Notes under the pieces: generated by a model | Seen by the model: the letters and a program-made list of their open reading frames with translations, nothing else | Databases searched by the model: none | What the model was told of the DNA's origin: nothing | In this document: positions 20,135-30,717 of the stretch, one piece after another | Layout of the letters: every line of letters begins with the position of its first letter | Position numbering within the stretch: the stretch's first letter is position 1 | DNA from: Candidatus Dojkabacteria bacterium | Lineage (GTDB): Bacteria; Patescibacteria; Dojkabacteria; SC72 | Direction of reading: 5' to 3' | Length of the DNA: 64,000 nucleotides | Assembly: GCA_023229785.1 (NCBI GenBank) | Contig: JALNYV010000002.1 | Location: forward strand, 1-64,000 | Program-made: the position numbers and the translations under genes

Positions 20135-21694
20135 CTATACTGTTATTATAAGTTTTAACTCTTCTGATTGCCCGTCTGCTCTTTGGATCTTTTCTATGTT
20201 ATTTATATACATAATCTCTCCAGAATATGGTTTCATTTCTGGATACTTGATAGCTGTAACTGGTCTTGATATAACTCCATTAGTTAATAATGATCCTATA
20301 TCAAGTAAACCATTACATCTTGTTAACTTTACAATTAAACTATCTTGTGAAACTATATTAGCTGAGAATGTTGGATTTGATGGAGATCCTTGATAAACAA
20401 AATCATTTAATGTATATAGACTTCCTGATTCTAAAGTTACATCTACTGTTTGAGATATAGTATTGTTAGATGTATAATAATCAATCTGCACATCCTCATT
20501 ATATTTATGAGGATTCATTAATAAACCATACTGTCTTAGTGAAATATCATTAGATATTAAACCATTTTCAGTTGAGTCAATTTCACCGAATCTCTTAATT
20601 ACCATCATATTAGATGATGCTAACTCAACAGCAGGATTGTAACCATGTCCAAAGTTAGGTGATAATATTGCTCTAGCTGTAGCAACATTATCAGTAGATG
20701 TGCCATAAATAAAAACATTAGCTTTACTATATCCAGTTCCTATAGATTCTACTACGATCTTCTCTATAACATCACCAGATAATACAGTTGTAGCTATAGC
20801 ATCGACTCCATCACCCTCAATCTTTATTCTAGTTGTAATAGACACGTTATTAGTACCATCATTATCTACAGTTATAGGTTGGGATAATGTAATAATATTA
20901 AACTCTGTAATTAGTTCTGTTATGTAAGTCTCTGGTAATATACCTACTCCAGAGATGGCCATATTAACCTTAACGTTATCTATATTTGGTAGATTTATAG
21001 ATAGACTTCCAGATAGGTATGGTGATGGTGCCATAACTGTATGGATGTAGTTATTCCCACCATTAATTACAACTATGGTATTTAAACTACCCTCTATATT
21101 ATATGAGGTATCGATATCGTACCCCATAATACTACCTTGATTATTCTTATTAAACGGTACAGGCATCCAAGAATCTGTTAAGAATTTATTTGATTGTTTA
21201 ATGTTATACAAATACTTCCAAACATATCCGTCAGATGTTTCTATGAATCCATCAGTTAGTGTGTAATTATTCGTTGGTTCACTCACCGAAATCTGAGAAT
21301 TATTATTTGATACACACTTATACACATTACCTTCAGAATTCATAACGACCATATTAAGTACGTTATTAGCAACATCAGAGGTCATTAAATCATCAATATT
21401 TACTATATCATCAAACTGTTTATATTTCTTTCCAGATTCCCATATACTCTTTTCAACTACCAACTCAACGTCACCTGGATTGATCTTTTTAGCTATTAAC
21501 ATTGTATCCCAAGCTGATTTTTCATCAAACTCAGTATCAGTAATAACACTAACATCATAGTCACTGTTAGCATAAGGTAATGAGTTTCCTACGTAAATAA
21601 GACCAACATCCTCATGCTCTACACTCACAAAACTATCTTTAAATTTCTTAATTATAAATGTTTTTAACTTTGACTTTATTATTTCTGTTGACAT
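20135..21694 (-). CDS. gp8: Baseplate wedge gp8-like protein
   Basis: 519 aa. The region VYKCVSNNNSQISVSEPTNN and DGYVWKYLYNIKQSNKFLTD is characteristic of gp8-like baseplate wedge proteins of T4-type marine phages. Longer than T4 gp8 (334 aa) because of C-terminal beta-rich extensions. Gene order gp6, gp7-like, gp8-like supports the call. Confidence 0.7.
   Translation of the reverse strand: MSTEIIKSKLKTFIIKKFKDSFVSVEHEDVGLIYVGNSLPYANSDYDVSVITDTEFDEKSAWDTMLIAKKINPGDVELVVEKSIWESGKKYKQFDDIVNIDDLMTSDVANNVLNMVVMNSEGNVYKCVSNNNSQISVSEPTNNYTLTDGFIETSDGYVWKYLYNIKQSNKFLTDSWMPVPFNKNNQGSIMGYDIDTSYNIEGSLNTIVVINGGNNYIHTVMAPSPYLSGSLSINLPNIDNVKVNMAISGVGILPETYITELITEFNIITLSQPITVDNDGTNNVSITTRIKIEGDGVDAIATTVLSGDVIEKIVVESIGTGYSKANVFIYGTSTDNVATARAILSPNFGHGYNPAVELASSNMMVIKRFGEIDSTENGLISNDISLRQYGLLMNPHKYNEDVQIDYYTSNNTISQTVDVTLESGSLYTLNDFVYQGSPSNPTFSANIVSQDSLIVKLTRCNGLLDIGSLLTNGVISRPVTAIKYPEMKPYSGEIMYINNIEKIQRADGQSEELKLIITV
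20200..20207 (-). promoter_or_regulatory. T4-type late promoter (TATAAATA)
   Basis: Exact octamer inside the 3' end of the gp8-like gene, 73 nt upstream of the 2023-aa gene start. It could allow extra late expression of that gene. Chance occurrence in AT-rich coding DNA cannot be excluded. Confidence 0.4.
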
Positions 21695-21695
21695 T

Positions 21696-23921
21696 TTATA
21701 TAATCTTTATTATTTCATTATTTGATGTTATTGTGAAAGCAACACTTACTTCTAGATGTGTATTGCTTTGGATAGAAGATACTGTCCTTACTTGATTATT
21801 TACAGCTATATTAGAACCAACACTTAACACAGAAACATTAAATTTAGTATTGGTGCCACTAACTACTATCGAACTATTAGTAATATTTATAGTACCTGAT
21901 AATGCTTTGTTTGTAGTTGATATAATACTAACTGGCTCATCTAAATATATATCATTATCTATTACATATTTAGAATAGTTAACTAAACCAACTGGATGTA
22001 ATAAATTCCTGACTACTTCTTTATATCTGTAGAACTCAACCTTAGATGATATTACATATGAGAAATCTATATAATAATCTCTTCCTTGTAGTACAATATC
22101 TTCAGATGATAATATACCATCTGATGTCTTCCACTTACCACCTTTACTTAAATATGTATTCCTAATGTTAGCCGTTGCAGTTGCTAAACCATCTCCATAT
22201 CCTGATAAGTCTATACCTGGAACAGAGTTATAACTTATACCACCATCTAAGATCTTTATAGCCAATATCTGACCAGCGACAGTATTACCTAAAATTGGAA
22301 CCAATACTTCACCATCACCCATTATAGAATGAACTACCAGAATAGCATTAGTACCAGTATTTGATGATACAGATATAGTTGGAAAAAGACCTGACTTATA
22401 AGATAACCCACCGTCAGTTATATTAACTACAGTGATTGAACCGTTAGAATCAACTCCTCGAACTTTAGCTGTTACACCCTGTCCTCCTAGATAACTGTAG
22501 TTTGTGAAGACTAGATTATCATTAACATTATAACCAACACCACCATTAAGAATTTTTATCTTTCCAATAATACCTAAGTCTCTAACTGTTAATCCGTTAC
22601 CAATAGAATCAGGAATTACATCAAAGACAGGAGATAATGTAGTTGATATATCTGAAGTTAATACAGACAGTGAAGTTGCTCCACCTAAACCACTAATAGT
22701 ATTCATCGTTAGTGCTGATGATATAACTGAATTTAAATTTTCAGACCCTACATTAGCGAAACCATAGTCTGCTGAATTTATAATAACATTACTAAAATAA
22801 TCAATAATATCAGTATTAAACGTTATAGTGTTGGATGAATATACTCCTTGAGAGTCAATAGTAGTAATAGAAGAATTAAAAAATGTGTTAGAGTATCCTT
22901 CAGCGCTGACCTTATTACCTAAACTAAAACCACAACCACCTTCAGTTATAGATAAGTCTTCAATTTTTCCACTAGCGATATCATCAATAATGGCTACAGC
23001 ATCTCTAGTAGCTGTACCTCTAATAATAACAGGATCACCTATATTGTAACTACTACCACCGTTAACAATATTAATTTTTTCTAAATCAGAGAAAGTTTCT
23101 AAAGTTAAAGGGATTAGATTACTACCGAATAGAACATCTGATTTTAAAACATCTCCATTGGTAAACTTTCCATATAATGTTTTCTCATTAATCAATAGTT
23201 CAAAGTATCTTGTTCCATACACTCTTCGACGACCTGTATTTTCTATCAGAGCATACGCTGATGTCACATCATTTTCTATTCTTCTATTATTTAAAATCTC
23301 TATATTGAAGTCTAAATAGTAAACTTTAATGATAGAATCTAGAGTTGGAGGAGTATTGAATATTACTTTCTGTGTTTCTTTGAAATATTGATAATCTATT
23401 GTTTTTATACCATCAATATAAACGTCAAACTGTCCTCTATCATACATTTCTGGAACATAATATAAGCTAGTAGTTCCATCGCTAATATACTTACTGTATA
23501 TTGAATTTGTTACTCTTAGAGTGTTAATATATACCCATTTTGCATCAGAAGCTCTTAATACAGATCTTCCAGGATATGATAGGGTAGATTCTTGATCAAA
23601 CAGTAGACGAAATAATAGTTTAAAAGATTTCTCAGACCCCTTAGATAAATATAGAGGCATAATGTTCTTTATAATAAATTCCTTATTTATAGCCGTATTT
23701 CTTGGAATATAAGGTATAAATGTATTAAAGAATTGTTGCTCAAATTCGTCTATAGAAACATCAACATCATAGATATCTCTTATATCCTTTGCTTTACCAT
23801 AAGAAGTAGTATCTAAAAATTCATAGTATGCCTCTAAGAAAGAAACAAACTTTGGATGATCCTCTAATACGAATCCTGGTAGTTGATTCTTTACAAATAT
23901 AGAAATTCGTTTATCTGTCAT
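21696..23921 (-). CDS. gp7: Baseplate wedge gp7-like structural protein
   Basis: 741 aa. The N-terminal block (FVKNQLPGFVLEDHPKFVSF, LEAYYEFLD, then NIMPLYLSKGSEKSFKLLFR and LRASDAKWV) is the conserved signature of a large baseplate protein that sits next to gp6 in marine T4-like phages. Repeated INGG/ILDGGISYN beta units follow. The assignment to gp7 rests on position and this signature. Confidence 0.65.
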   Translation of the reverse strand: MTDKRISIFVKNQLPGFVLEDHPKFVSFLEAYYEFLDTTSYGKAKDIRDIYDVDVSIDEFEQQFFNTFIPYIPRNTAINKEFIIKNIMPLYLSKGSEKSFKLLFRLLFDQESTLSYPGRSVLRASDAKWVYINTLRVTNSIYSKYISDGTTSLYYVPEMYDRGQFDVYIDGIKTIDYQYFKETQKVIFNTPPTLDSIIKVYYLDFNIEILNNRRIENDVTSAYALIENTGRRRVYGTRYFELLINEKTLYGKFTNGDVLKSDVLFGSNLIPLTLETFSDLEKINIVNGGSSYNIGDPVIIRGTATRDAVAIIDDIASGKIEDLSITEGGCGFSLGNKVSAEGYSNTFFNSSITTIDSQGVYSSNTITFNTDIIDYFSNVIINSADYGFANVGSENLNSVISSALTMNTISGLGGATSLSVLTSDISTTLSPVFDVIPDSIGNGLTVRDLGIIGKIKILNGGVGYNVNDNLVFTNYSYLGGQGVTAKVRGVDSNGSITVVNITDGGLSYKSGLFPTISVSSNTGTNAILVVHSIMGDGEVLVPILGNTVAGQILAIKILDGGISYNSVPGIDLSGYGDGLATATANIRNTYLSKGGKWKTSDGILSSEDIVLQGRDYYIDFSYVISSKVEFYRYKEVVRNLLHPVGLVNYSKYVIDNDIYLDEPVSIISTTNKALSGTINITNSSIVVSGTNTKFNVSVLSVGSNIAVNNQVRTVSSIQSNTHLEVSVAFTITSNNEIIKII

Positions 23922-25978
23922 TAGATTTCTTGTAGATTTATAATTATTGAGTATGGATCAGATTCATCGATAACCAATATAGAGTTTCGACTTGACTGTA
24001 TAATTCCAGTCTGTGTAGGGCATTCAATCTTAATTAAACCATCTAAAGTCTTTGTCGATACTATATTTAAATCATTTAGTTGAATTGTACCTTCATCGTA
24101 GTTAATTGTACCTACATTATTATTAACTATACGTCTTTCAGCAGTTGCACTATAATAAATAGTTCTCAAAATACCAACTTTTGTGTCTATTATAGGAACT
24201 GCTATAGCTCCAAAACCTCCACCACCAGATATTGTTACAACTGCTCTATTATAGTCTATACCTGTTGTTAATACCTGAATCTTCTCTATCTTACCCTTAT
24301 TGATTATAGCGATAGCAGTTGCACCAATACCATCACCAGTTATTGTTACTGTAGGAGTTGACGTGTAACTTGAACCAGGATCTATAACACTTATAGAGTT
24401 AATTCCAGTGTATGAGTTAGGTACCTCTTCTAAAATTACGTTACGAAGCACCCCTGAGTTGTCATATACTTCAAATTCACTTGATGATAGCTTATTGTTT
24501 AATGTTCTCTGAGATAGTGGTACGTTAAAGTTAACAGTATAATTATCAATAACTCCAAGATTAGGAACGATTCTTTTCTGTACCTTAATGTATGATTCAC
24601 AACCTATAACAGAATTTAGATCAACAGAGTTAACCTCTTCTTGGAGTTTAGATAATACAAACTTTGAACTAAACTTATTAAGATAGTTATTATTGTATAT
24701 TATGATAGCATTTCTTACGGTATTCTTTAAACTCTCTTTAGTTAAAGACGTTCTTGATGGATCATATTGAACGTTTATGTTTACTAATATATTTAAGAAC
24801 TCAGGATCACGAATCTCAGATCTTACAGTAACCATAGATTTAGGATCAACAATCTCATTTATAATAGAATCTTTCTCAGCTTCTGATATATAATAATTTT
24901 GTTTAGGCTTTAGTGATATAAAGACTTTCCCATATATTGGAGGATCTTCTCTCTCACCACCCCATACAGATATAGAATCTATATTTGGATAGCTTTTTCT
25001 AATGTGATTCTCGTAATCATTATATGTAACTAATCGATTCTGACTAACGTAAGATAGTGGTGCTGAATATTTTATAGAATCAACAGACTCTCTGTCAGAT
25101 CCTCCGGTAGCTGCTAGTACTGGTGATATTACAAAGTTAGTAAGAGATTCATTTAGAGAGTCGCTTAAAGTATTTGTAGCTATAAAGTTATTTGCTTTGT
25201 TAGCTCCAGTACTATTAGTTGCTAAGTAATTAACATATACAACTCCACCATCTGGAACCTTTCTACCTATAACATTATCCCCAAAGTATATCTGATATTT
25301 TCCATTCTTCTGTTCTTGGATAAAGAATACATTAGAGTTTGCTGTTACATCAGTCACATCTACAGCCTTATTAAAGAATGTTATTGATGTATTACCAACT
25401 GAAGGTGACACAGATACCATTAACGTATCTGTGTCAATATTCTCATCTAAAAGAGTAAAGATCTGTTTAGGATTTGAAGACTGATCAAACCCGTAAGAAT
25501 AATTTAATAACTGACCTTCATTTATTTTTAGATTCTCAAAGTAATAAGATGTATTAGATTTAGTAACTGTAGTATCATCGAGTACAATAAATTTGTAAGA
25601 CTTTCCATCGATTTGATTAGAAAGAAAGCTAAAACCTCTAGGAATTGTTAGAGTCCCTACTTCATTACTATTCGACCTAACCTCGAAGTTTATGAAAGCA
25701 TTAGATGACTTCTTTGAGAATGGGGTATAACCCAATGATTTAGCATGTGACACTACAGAATCTCTAAGTAATGCTGTATCTAGAAATGATTCGTTAGCTA
25801 CCATGTTAAGGTAATACGCTTGATAGTGTGTATTATACGCTAGGATATCTAAAAGTATATTGAGTCCACTTCCCTCAAAATCATAATCTGTAAAGGTATC
25901 TTGTTGTTTTAAAAACGCCTTTAGATTATTCTTAATTTGATCAAAGTCCAACTCAGCTATTCTAATTCTATTAGCCAT
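23921..25978 (-). CDS. gp6: Baseplate wedge subunit gp6
   Basis: 685 aa. N-terminus FDQIKNNLKAFLKQQDTFTD, then GSGLNILLDILAYNTHYQAY and ANESFLDTALLRDSVVSHAK are diagnostic of gp6/J-type wedge proteins, which join wedges into the baseplate ring. Length is close to T4 gp6 (660 aa). It is coupled to gp25 (2-nt gap) and to the gp7-like gene (1-nt overlap). Confidence 0.9.
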   Translation of the reverse strand: MANRIRIAELDFDQIKNNLKAFLKQQDTFTDYDFEGSGLNILLDILAYNTHYQAYYLNMVANESFLDTALLRDSVVSHAKSLGYTPFSKKSSNAFINFEVRSNSNEVGTLTIPRGFSFLSNQIDGKSYKFIVLDDTTVTKSNTSYYFENLKINEGQLLNYSYGFDQSSNPKQIFTLLDENIDTDTLMVSVSPSVGNTSITFFNKAVDVTDVTANSNVFFIQEQKNGKYQIYFGDNVIGRKVPDGGVVYVNYLATNSTGANKANNFIATNTLSDSLNESLTNFVISPVLAATGGSDRESVDSIKYSAPLSYVSQNRLVTYNDYENHIRKSYPNIDSISVWGGEREDPPIYGKVFISLKPKQNYYISEAEKDSIINEIVDPKSMVTVRSEIRDPEFLNILVNINVQYDPSRTSLTKESLKNTVRNAIIIYNNNYLNKFSSKFVLSKLQEEVNSVDLNSVIGCESYIKVQKRIVPNLGVIDNYTVNFNVPLSQRTLNNKLSSSEFEVYDNSGVLRNVILEEVPNSYTGINSISVIDPGSSYTSTPTVTITGDGIGATAIAIINKGKIEKIQVLTTGIDYNRAVVTISGGGGFGAIAVPIIDTKVGILRTIYYSATAERRIVNNNVGTINYDEGTIQLNDLNIVSTKTLDGLIKIECPTQTGIIQSSRNSILVIDESDPYSIIINLQEI

Positions 25979-25979
25979 A

Positions 25980-26390
25980 TTATCTAATTCTCTCTAGAAA
26001 AAATCTTATTGTTACAGGATTTGGATTATTAACAATATAGAATTCGATCTCCATATTGTACTTATTTTGGTCAGGTGAAGGTGAAGCAGAAACTCGTTTG
26101 ATACTTACTCTAGGTTCAAAGTTTGTAATTGTTTCTGCTATTTCTCTTTCTAACTGTGATGCAATGATTACATCAATATTTTCAAATAATAGTCTACGGA
26201 TGTTACTCCCAACATAAGGTCTAAATGGTCTTTCATAGAAGTTAGTTAATATTAAATTCTTTAGTGCAGATATAACAGCCATCTCTTTTAAATGCATGTT
26301 GATATCTTTCTTTACTGGATGTATATTAAAATTTAAATCTAAATCCTTAAATATTCTTTCCTTACCTGTATCTGTATTTATCGTTGACAT
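25980..26390 (-). CDS. gp25: Baseplate wedge subunit gp25
   Basis: 136 aa, the usual length. The pattern ALKNLILTNFYERPFRPYVG with SNIRRLLFEN and the C-terminal FYIVNNPNPVTIRFFLERIR is the gp25-like baseplate family, which together with gp6 and gp53 triggers sheath contraction. Spaced 2 nt from gp5 and gp6. Confidence 0.9.
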   Translation of the reverse strand: MSTINTDTGKERIFKDLDLNFNIHPVKKDINMHLKEMAVISALKNLILTNFYERPFRPYVGSNIRRLLFENIDVIIASQLEREIAETITNFEPRVSIKRVSASPSPDQNKYNMEIEFYIVNNPNPVTIRFFLERIR

Positions 26391-26392
26391 TA

Positions 26393-27496
26393 TTATTCCT
26401 GTGGACTTGGGCCACTTGTAATACCGTGTGGACTTATATGTGTATGACTATTGAATATACTTCTATCGTCTGTCATTGATCTATTGTGATCTGTAACTTG
26501 TTTCGTTGATGTTATATTACCTACAACATTAACATCTCCTGTTAAGTTAAATGTTGGGGAAGTTATATTTACGTCTCCTCCAACATTACCATTAACAGTC
26601 CCACCAACTTTAAAATTGACATCACCTCCTATATTTAGGTATGCGTCTTGGTTTACAGATATCTCTGCATCACCTTGAACAGTGATATTACATTTACCCA
26701 TAATATATACATTATTATCTTTTAAGACTATCTGATAATTATCTCTAACGATTTTATCAACTCTACTACCATCTGGTGCAAACTCAGTAAATGTTCCTGT
26801 GCGATGAGCTATATGTACACGTTCCTTTCCCGGTGTATCATCGAATTCCATGATGTGACCAGATTCAGTCTCTCTAACGTTATTATAAGGATACACTGTA
26901 CCATATTGAGATAACGGTTCATCCCATGACCCATTAGATGTCTTTATACCAGTTATTCTATTATCTTTTCGCTCTTTAACGTAGGTCTTATCTATAGACT
27001 CAGCATCATTTCTTGCAAGTCTAGATGTTGTTGGTTCATCGAGCACATGTGGATAATGAATCCCTCTATCACTCTCTTTTATAGTAACACCTGTACCGTC
27101 TGATTTATATTCTTTCGATTGAGGAAGTCTTGGAGATTTTTTAAGTAAATCCTCACTTCTGTTATCCTCAAATGCACTCTGAGAATTAACCGCTTTTAAA
27201 GGTATGCTTGGAAAAACTCCAATCATCACAGGATTTTGTCCAGCGTTACCATCTAAGAAGAAGCCAAAAATCATATCTCCTTCTCTTGGCGCATATGTAC
27301 TGGTATTATTGACAGCAAATAATGGTATAGCCCATGGTAGCATTTCAGTGGGTAGTTGCATCTTATTATCAGAATGCCAACCTACACACCTAACTTTACA
27401 CCTACCTAATTTTATAGGATCTTGTCTATCTTCAACGATTCCTGTAAACCAAATGAAACCATCTTTACCTGCAAAGTCTTTAGATTCGTTTTCCAT
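26393..27496 (-). CDS. gp5: Baseplate hub/spike gp5 without lysozyme domain
   Basis: 367 aa. N-terminal OB-fold FIWFTGIVEDRQDPIKLGRC with RCVGWH is the gp5/VgrG hub. The C-terminal 130 residues have short beta repeats (ISVNQDAYLNIGGDVNFKVG) typical of the trimeric beta-helix spike and end in HTHISPHGITSGPSPQE. T4 gp5 has a lysozyme domain between these parts; there is no room or motif for one here. A peptidoglycan-hydrolase domain is instead on the hub protein at 33473. Confidence 0.85.
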   Translation of the reverse strand: MENESKDFAGKDGFIWFTGIVEDRQDPIKLGRCKVRCVGWHSDNKMQLPTEMLPWAIPLFAVNNTSTYAPREGDMIFGFFLDGNAGQNPVMIGVFPSIPLKAVNSQSAFEDNRSEDLLKKSPRLPQSKEYKSDGTGVTIKESDRGIHYPHVLDEPTTSRLARNDAESIDKTYVKERKDNRITGIKTSNGSWDEPLSQYGTVYPYNNVRETESGHIMEFDDTPGKERVHIAHRTGTFTEFAPDGSRVDKIVRDNYQIVLKDNNVYIMGKCNITVQGDAEISVNQDAYLNIGGDVNFKVGGTVNGNVGGDVNITSPTFNLTGDVNVVGNITSTKQVTDHNRSMTDDRSIFNSHTHISPHGITSGPSPQE

Positions 27497-28821
27497 TAAT
27501 ACTCATTAGTTTGACTGAGATTGTTTGAATATATACCATCGTTTGTAGATGATGTTGATGCTACTTCTATTATAGTTTCATGTTTATCAAAGGATATTAT
27601 ATGTCTTGTTGCGACTATGATATACTTTCCACTAACAGAGGTGTCTTCATTAGATGCCCCTTTTTCTTTTTCACTAAAGTTTGGTACCTGAAGACTTACA
27701 TTAAATCCTGAAGTTAACTGAAAATTTCCAGGCATGACTAACTTTACTCTCTTATTTATTAAGTTCTGTAGTATTGCGAGTCTCTGATGCTTATAATTTT
27801 CAGTATCATCTTCTTTAGATATTGATGTTGGATCATATTTCTTGATATAATTACTGAGCTGTCTGGCTAATCCAAAGATACTTACAGTTTTCTTAGAGTC
27901 AAACATTTCCATATTAGATACACCATCTCTATTATTGATAACAGCAGCCCCAGGAGTATCATTTCCATGACTCATCGATCCATAGTGGTCAGCATAACTA
28001 ACATTCTTTGTTGATACCATACGAGTCATAGGATCAAAACCCACAAACTTACCTGCATCGACACCAGAACGAACCCTATCTATCGCGTTCATTTGACTAA
28101 CTACCTCTAAACTTCTAGCATTTGACATCTCCAGAATAGGATTAGAGTCTTTAGTATTCTTTAGTTGAAATTTGATATTGAGTATATCTGGTTGACTGAG
28201 TAGATTTGATAGAGGTGTAAAGTTAAACCCCAAACTATTCTGAAAAAATAAAAAGTTTGGGGAATTGTAACTATCAACAGCTCTCTTAGCACACCATGTA
28301 AGAGCATCTAGAGGTTTTAAATTAGGTATAGATATTCTTCTCACACCTGAAGAATCACTATAGAAACCTTTTAGTTTTTCTTCAGGAACCTTTAAATAAT
28401 CTGTAAGTATTCTCTCAACGGTTTGTTTATATGTCATCTCATAAACTTGAGTGATTCTCTTTTGATCTGAGAATATTAACTCATCTGCAACAAAATGTAG
28501 AATATACTTTACAGAGTTCATACCAACATTTACTCTATCTGTTTGTTTGTATATTCTGTATACATTACGAAACCCAGCGATATCAGAATTTTCACTCTTA
28601 GAAATATCTATCCTAATCGCCTCTGATCCATCAAACATCAACTTATTACTTAATCCTTTAGCATCAGTTATAAGAACCTTTCCTGATATAACTGGTAGAA
28701 ATATACTATCATACAAGTTAAGTTCAGTGTAAACATCTGTAATATCAACCTCTCCAAATTTTGTTACTATTACTAACTCATTGATCTTAAACTGGAGTGA
28801 TTTATTTATATCTAAATTCAT
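27496..28821 (-). CDS. gp27: Baseplate hub gp27-like protein
   Basis: 441 aa, between gp5 and gp53. The N-terminal half (INELVIVTKFGEVDITDVYT, VRVNV-type beta strands) and the overall length fit the tube-like hub gp27 that carries the gp5 spike. Sequence identity in this family is low, so position carries much of the weight. Confidence 0.7.
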   Translation of the reverse strand: MNLDINKSLQFKINELVIVTKFGEVDITDVYTELNLYDSIFLPVISGKVLITDAKGLSNKLMFDGSEAIRIDISKSENSDIAGFRNVYRIYKQTDRVNVGMNSVKYILHFVADELIFSDQKRITQVYEMTYKQTVERILTDYLKVPEEKLKGFYSDSSGVRRISIPNLKPLDALTWCAKRAVDSYNSPNFLFFQNSLGFNFTPLSNLLSQPDILNIKFQLKNTKDSNPILEMSNARSLEVVSQMNAIDRVRSGVDAGKFVGFDPMTRMVSTKNVSYADHYGSMSHGNDTPGAAVINNRDGVSNMEMFDSKKTVSIFGLARQLSNYIKKYDPTSISKEDDTENYKHQRLAILQNLINKRVKLVMPGNFQLTSGFNVSLQVPNFSEKEKGASNEDTSVSGKYIIVATRHIISFDKHETIIEVASTSSTNDGIYSNNLSQTNEY

Positions 28822-29444
28822 TATTTAATTACTCTCTTGAACTCTTTCTCAACAGAGTCTATAAATTCTGGTTTCAATAGTGATATCTTTCTCTTCTTTT
28901 CGTTCTCCTCAATCTCGTAATCATAGAATGTTTTATACTCTGTCGTTATTGTTTCAGTAACGGTAGATCCATCTTGAAGACTATAAACTACCGATGATGT
29001 TCCTGTGTTCGCATAATCCTCTTTAGTTATCTGAAACCTCTCCTCTAAAGATATCCTATCAAAGTCTGAAGTTCTTGTAGATACCTTATAATATGCTTGA
29101 ACGTTATTAATATTCTTAGCCCAACTCAATCCACCATTAGCAGAATACTTCTTATCGATGTATCTAATTAGATTACGATCAGCTAAAGGCCAATCATACT
29201 GAGGATCTATTATATCATTGAATAGTAATACGATCCAATGTCTCTCTGGATTATTATAGTACTTCTCTGCTATTATTTCAGGAGTATCAGAGTCTCTAAT
29301 TTCATATTCATAGTATGCTGACGTATTTTCCTTCAGTGTACTTTCAAAAGCAAACCTTGATATGATATTAGTAACTACATCAAGATCGTTACTATTGCCG
29401 TTAGTGTATAATGTCTTACTGAAAAAATTAAAATATTTTGCCAT
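28821..29444 (-). CDS. gp53: Baseplate wedge gp53
   Basis: 207 aa. YYEYEIRDSDTPEIIAEKYY followed by NNPERHWIVLLFNDIIDPQY is the LysM-like gp53 signature; gp53 links wedges around the hub. Coupled by 1-nt overlaps to gp27-like and gp48-like genes. Confidence 0.9.
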   Translation of the reverse strand: MAKYFNFFSKTLYTNGNSNDLDVVTNIISRFAFESTLKENTSAYYEYEIRDSDTPEIIAEKYYNNPERHWIVLLFNDIIDPQYDWPLADRNLIRYIDKKYSANGGLSWAKNINNVQAYYKVSTRTSDFDRISLEERFQITKEDYANTGTSSVVYSLQDGSTVTETITTEYKTFYDYEIEENEKKRKISLLKPEFIDSVEKEFKRVIK

Positions 29445-30676
29445 TATCTTGCCACCAATGATGGTTTTTGCCAGAAATCAGCCTTTGTTAAGTACGTGAT
29501 CTCAGTGAATTGTAGAGTTAATTGGATCGCAACAGGCATACCAGTTCCACCTAATTTATTTGGACTGCCTGGAACCTCATATGCAGAGAATCCTTGAGGG
29601 GCATAGTTAACTGATATATTCTTTAACACACAGGTAGCTATCGTTGGAATATTTGGATTTATTTGCCCATTATAGTACATTCTAATATCAAACTCTGAAG
29701 GTGGAACTAAGAACCCCTGAGATCCTTGTTCTAACTCTGGTGCTTGATGGAATCTAAGTCTCTCAATAATTCGCTGAACCTCAAGTCCTTCATTTTCATC
29801 ACGAGGATAAAACATAAACTCAAATTGAAAGTTTCTAAAGTTTGGTGAAGAATATATCATCTCTAGCATAGGATTCGTGACACTTCCCATAATAGCAGCA
29901 GCACCTAACTTAGCAGTCCCACTACCTATAACTTCTCCTGCTCCAGACATAACTGATTTTTCAGCAGTTCTCATAGCAGACTTTGTAACTGCCCAATTCC
30001 TACCTGCCGCACCACCTCTCTTCTCTTCATCGATAACAGACCTTCCAGCAGCTATAGCCTGTCCCCCCAATTCATTTCCTATTGCCTCTTCATTATAACT
30101 CTGAGAGTAATCATACATTAGAGTATCAGGCATGTATAAGGCAATGGCATCAGTAGTTAATGATGTCTTTAAGAAATTTATACTAGAACCTGAAGCCTGT
30201 TTTATAGACCCCTCTATAAGTTTAGCCGCTTCATCAGAGGCTCCTGTAAGAGTAGTTGGTCCTTTAAAGAATATATCACTAATTCCAGCTACGATGTTAG
30301 ATCCACCAGCAGAAAGAGCAGATGTAACCCCTTTTATAGATTCCCCTACCATAGAGTCAACCTGAGACATTAACCCATTTACCTTAGATAATATTTCTGT
30401 ACCAACCTCACTTACTTTATTTGGAAGGGCATTAGCTATACCAGATGGAATAGAACCAGTGTTTATATAACTATCTGTTTGTGTTAGACCTTGAACCTGA
30501 GTGTTTCTCTGTTGTCTAATGTAGATTACCATATAGTGATTTTTATCTGCACTACATAGATCAGAGGGGTATCTTAGAGTACTTGTACTAAACTGATTAG
30601 TGAATAACGATCCTAAAGGACTATTAGTAACCGCACCTTTATCAAACGATATTTCTCCAAAACCAAAAAATGACAT
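29444..30676 (-). CDS. gp48: Baseplate tail-tube cap gp48-like
   Basis: 410 aa. The C-terminal third (PNFRNFQFEFMFYPRDENEG, YSVNYAPQGF-like segment NISVNYAPQGFSAYEVPGSP, VAIQLTLQFTEI) is the gp48/gp54 tail-tube initiator fold. The Ala/Gly-rich middle (150-270) is probably disordered or membrane-like. First gene of the minus-strand baseplate operon; start 30676 is 38 nt from the divergent gp4 start. Confidence 0.8.
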   Translation of the reverse strand: MSFFGFGEISFDKGAVTNSPLGSLFTNQFSTSTLRYPSDLCSADKNHYMVIYIRQQRNTQVQGLTQTDSYINTGSIPSGIANALPNKVSEVGTEILSKVNGLMSQVDSMVGESIKGVTSALSAGGSNIVAGISDIFFKGPTTLTGASDEAAKLIEGSIKQASGSSINFLKTSLTTDAIALYMPDTLMYDYSQSYNEEAIGNELGGQAIAAGRSVIDEEKRGGAAGRNWAVTKSAMRTAEKSVMSGAGEVIGSGTAKLGAAAIMGSVTNPMLEMIYSSPNFRNFQFEFMFYPRDENEGLEVQRIIERLRFHQAPELEQGSQGFLVPPSEFDIRMYYNGQINPNIPTIATCVLKNISVNYAPQGFSAYEVPGSPNKLGGTGMPVAIQLTLQFTEITYLTKADFWQKPSLVAR

Positions 30677-30709
30677 TTATATCTCTTTCTATTAAAATTT
30701 TATATACAC

Positions 30710-30717
30710 TATTTATG
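30710..30717 (-). promoter_or_regulatory. Probable late promoter for the baseplate operon (CATAAATA)
   Basis: Seven of eight matches to TATAAATA on the minus strand, in the 38-bp divergent gap upstream of the gp48-like start. It is the only candidate at the head of the baseplate operon. Confidence 0.45.

Noticed and set aside
28803..28810. TATAAATA on the minus strand
   Set aside because: It is made of the first codons of the gp27-like gene (ATA AAT AAA) and has no gene start at a fitting distance downstream.
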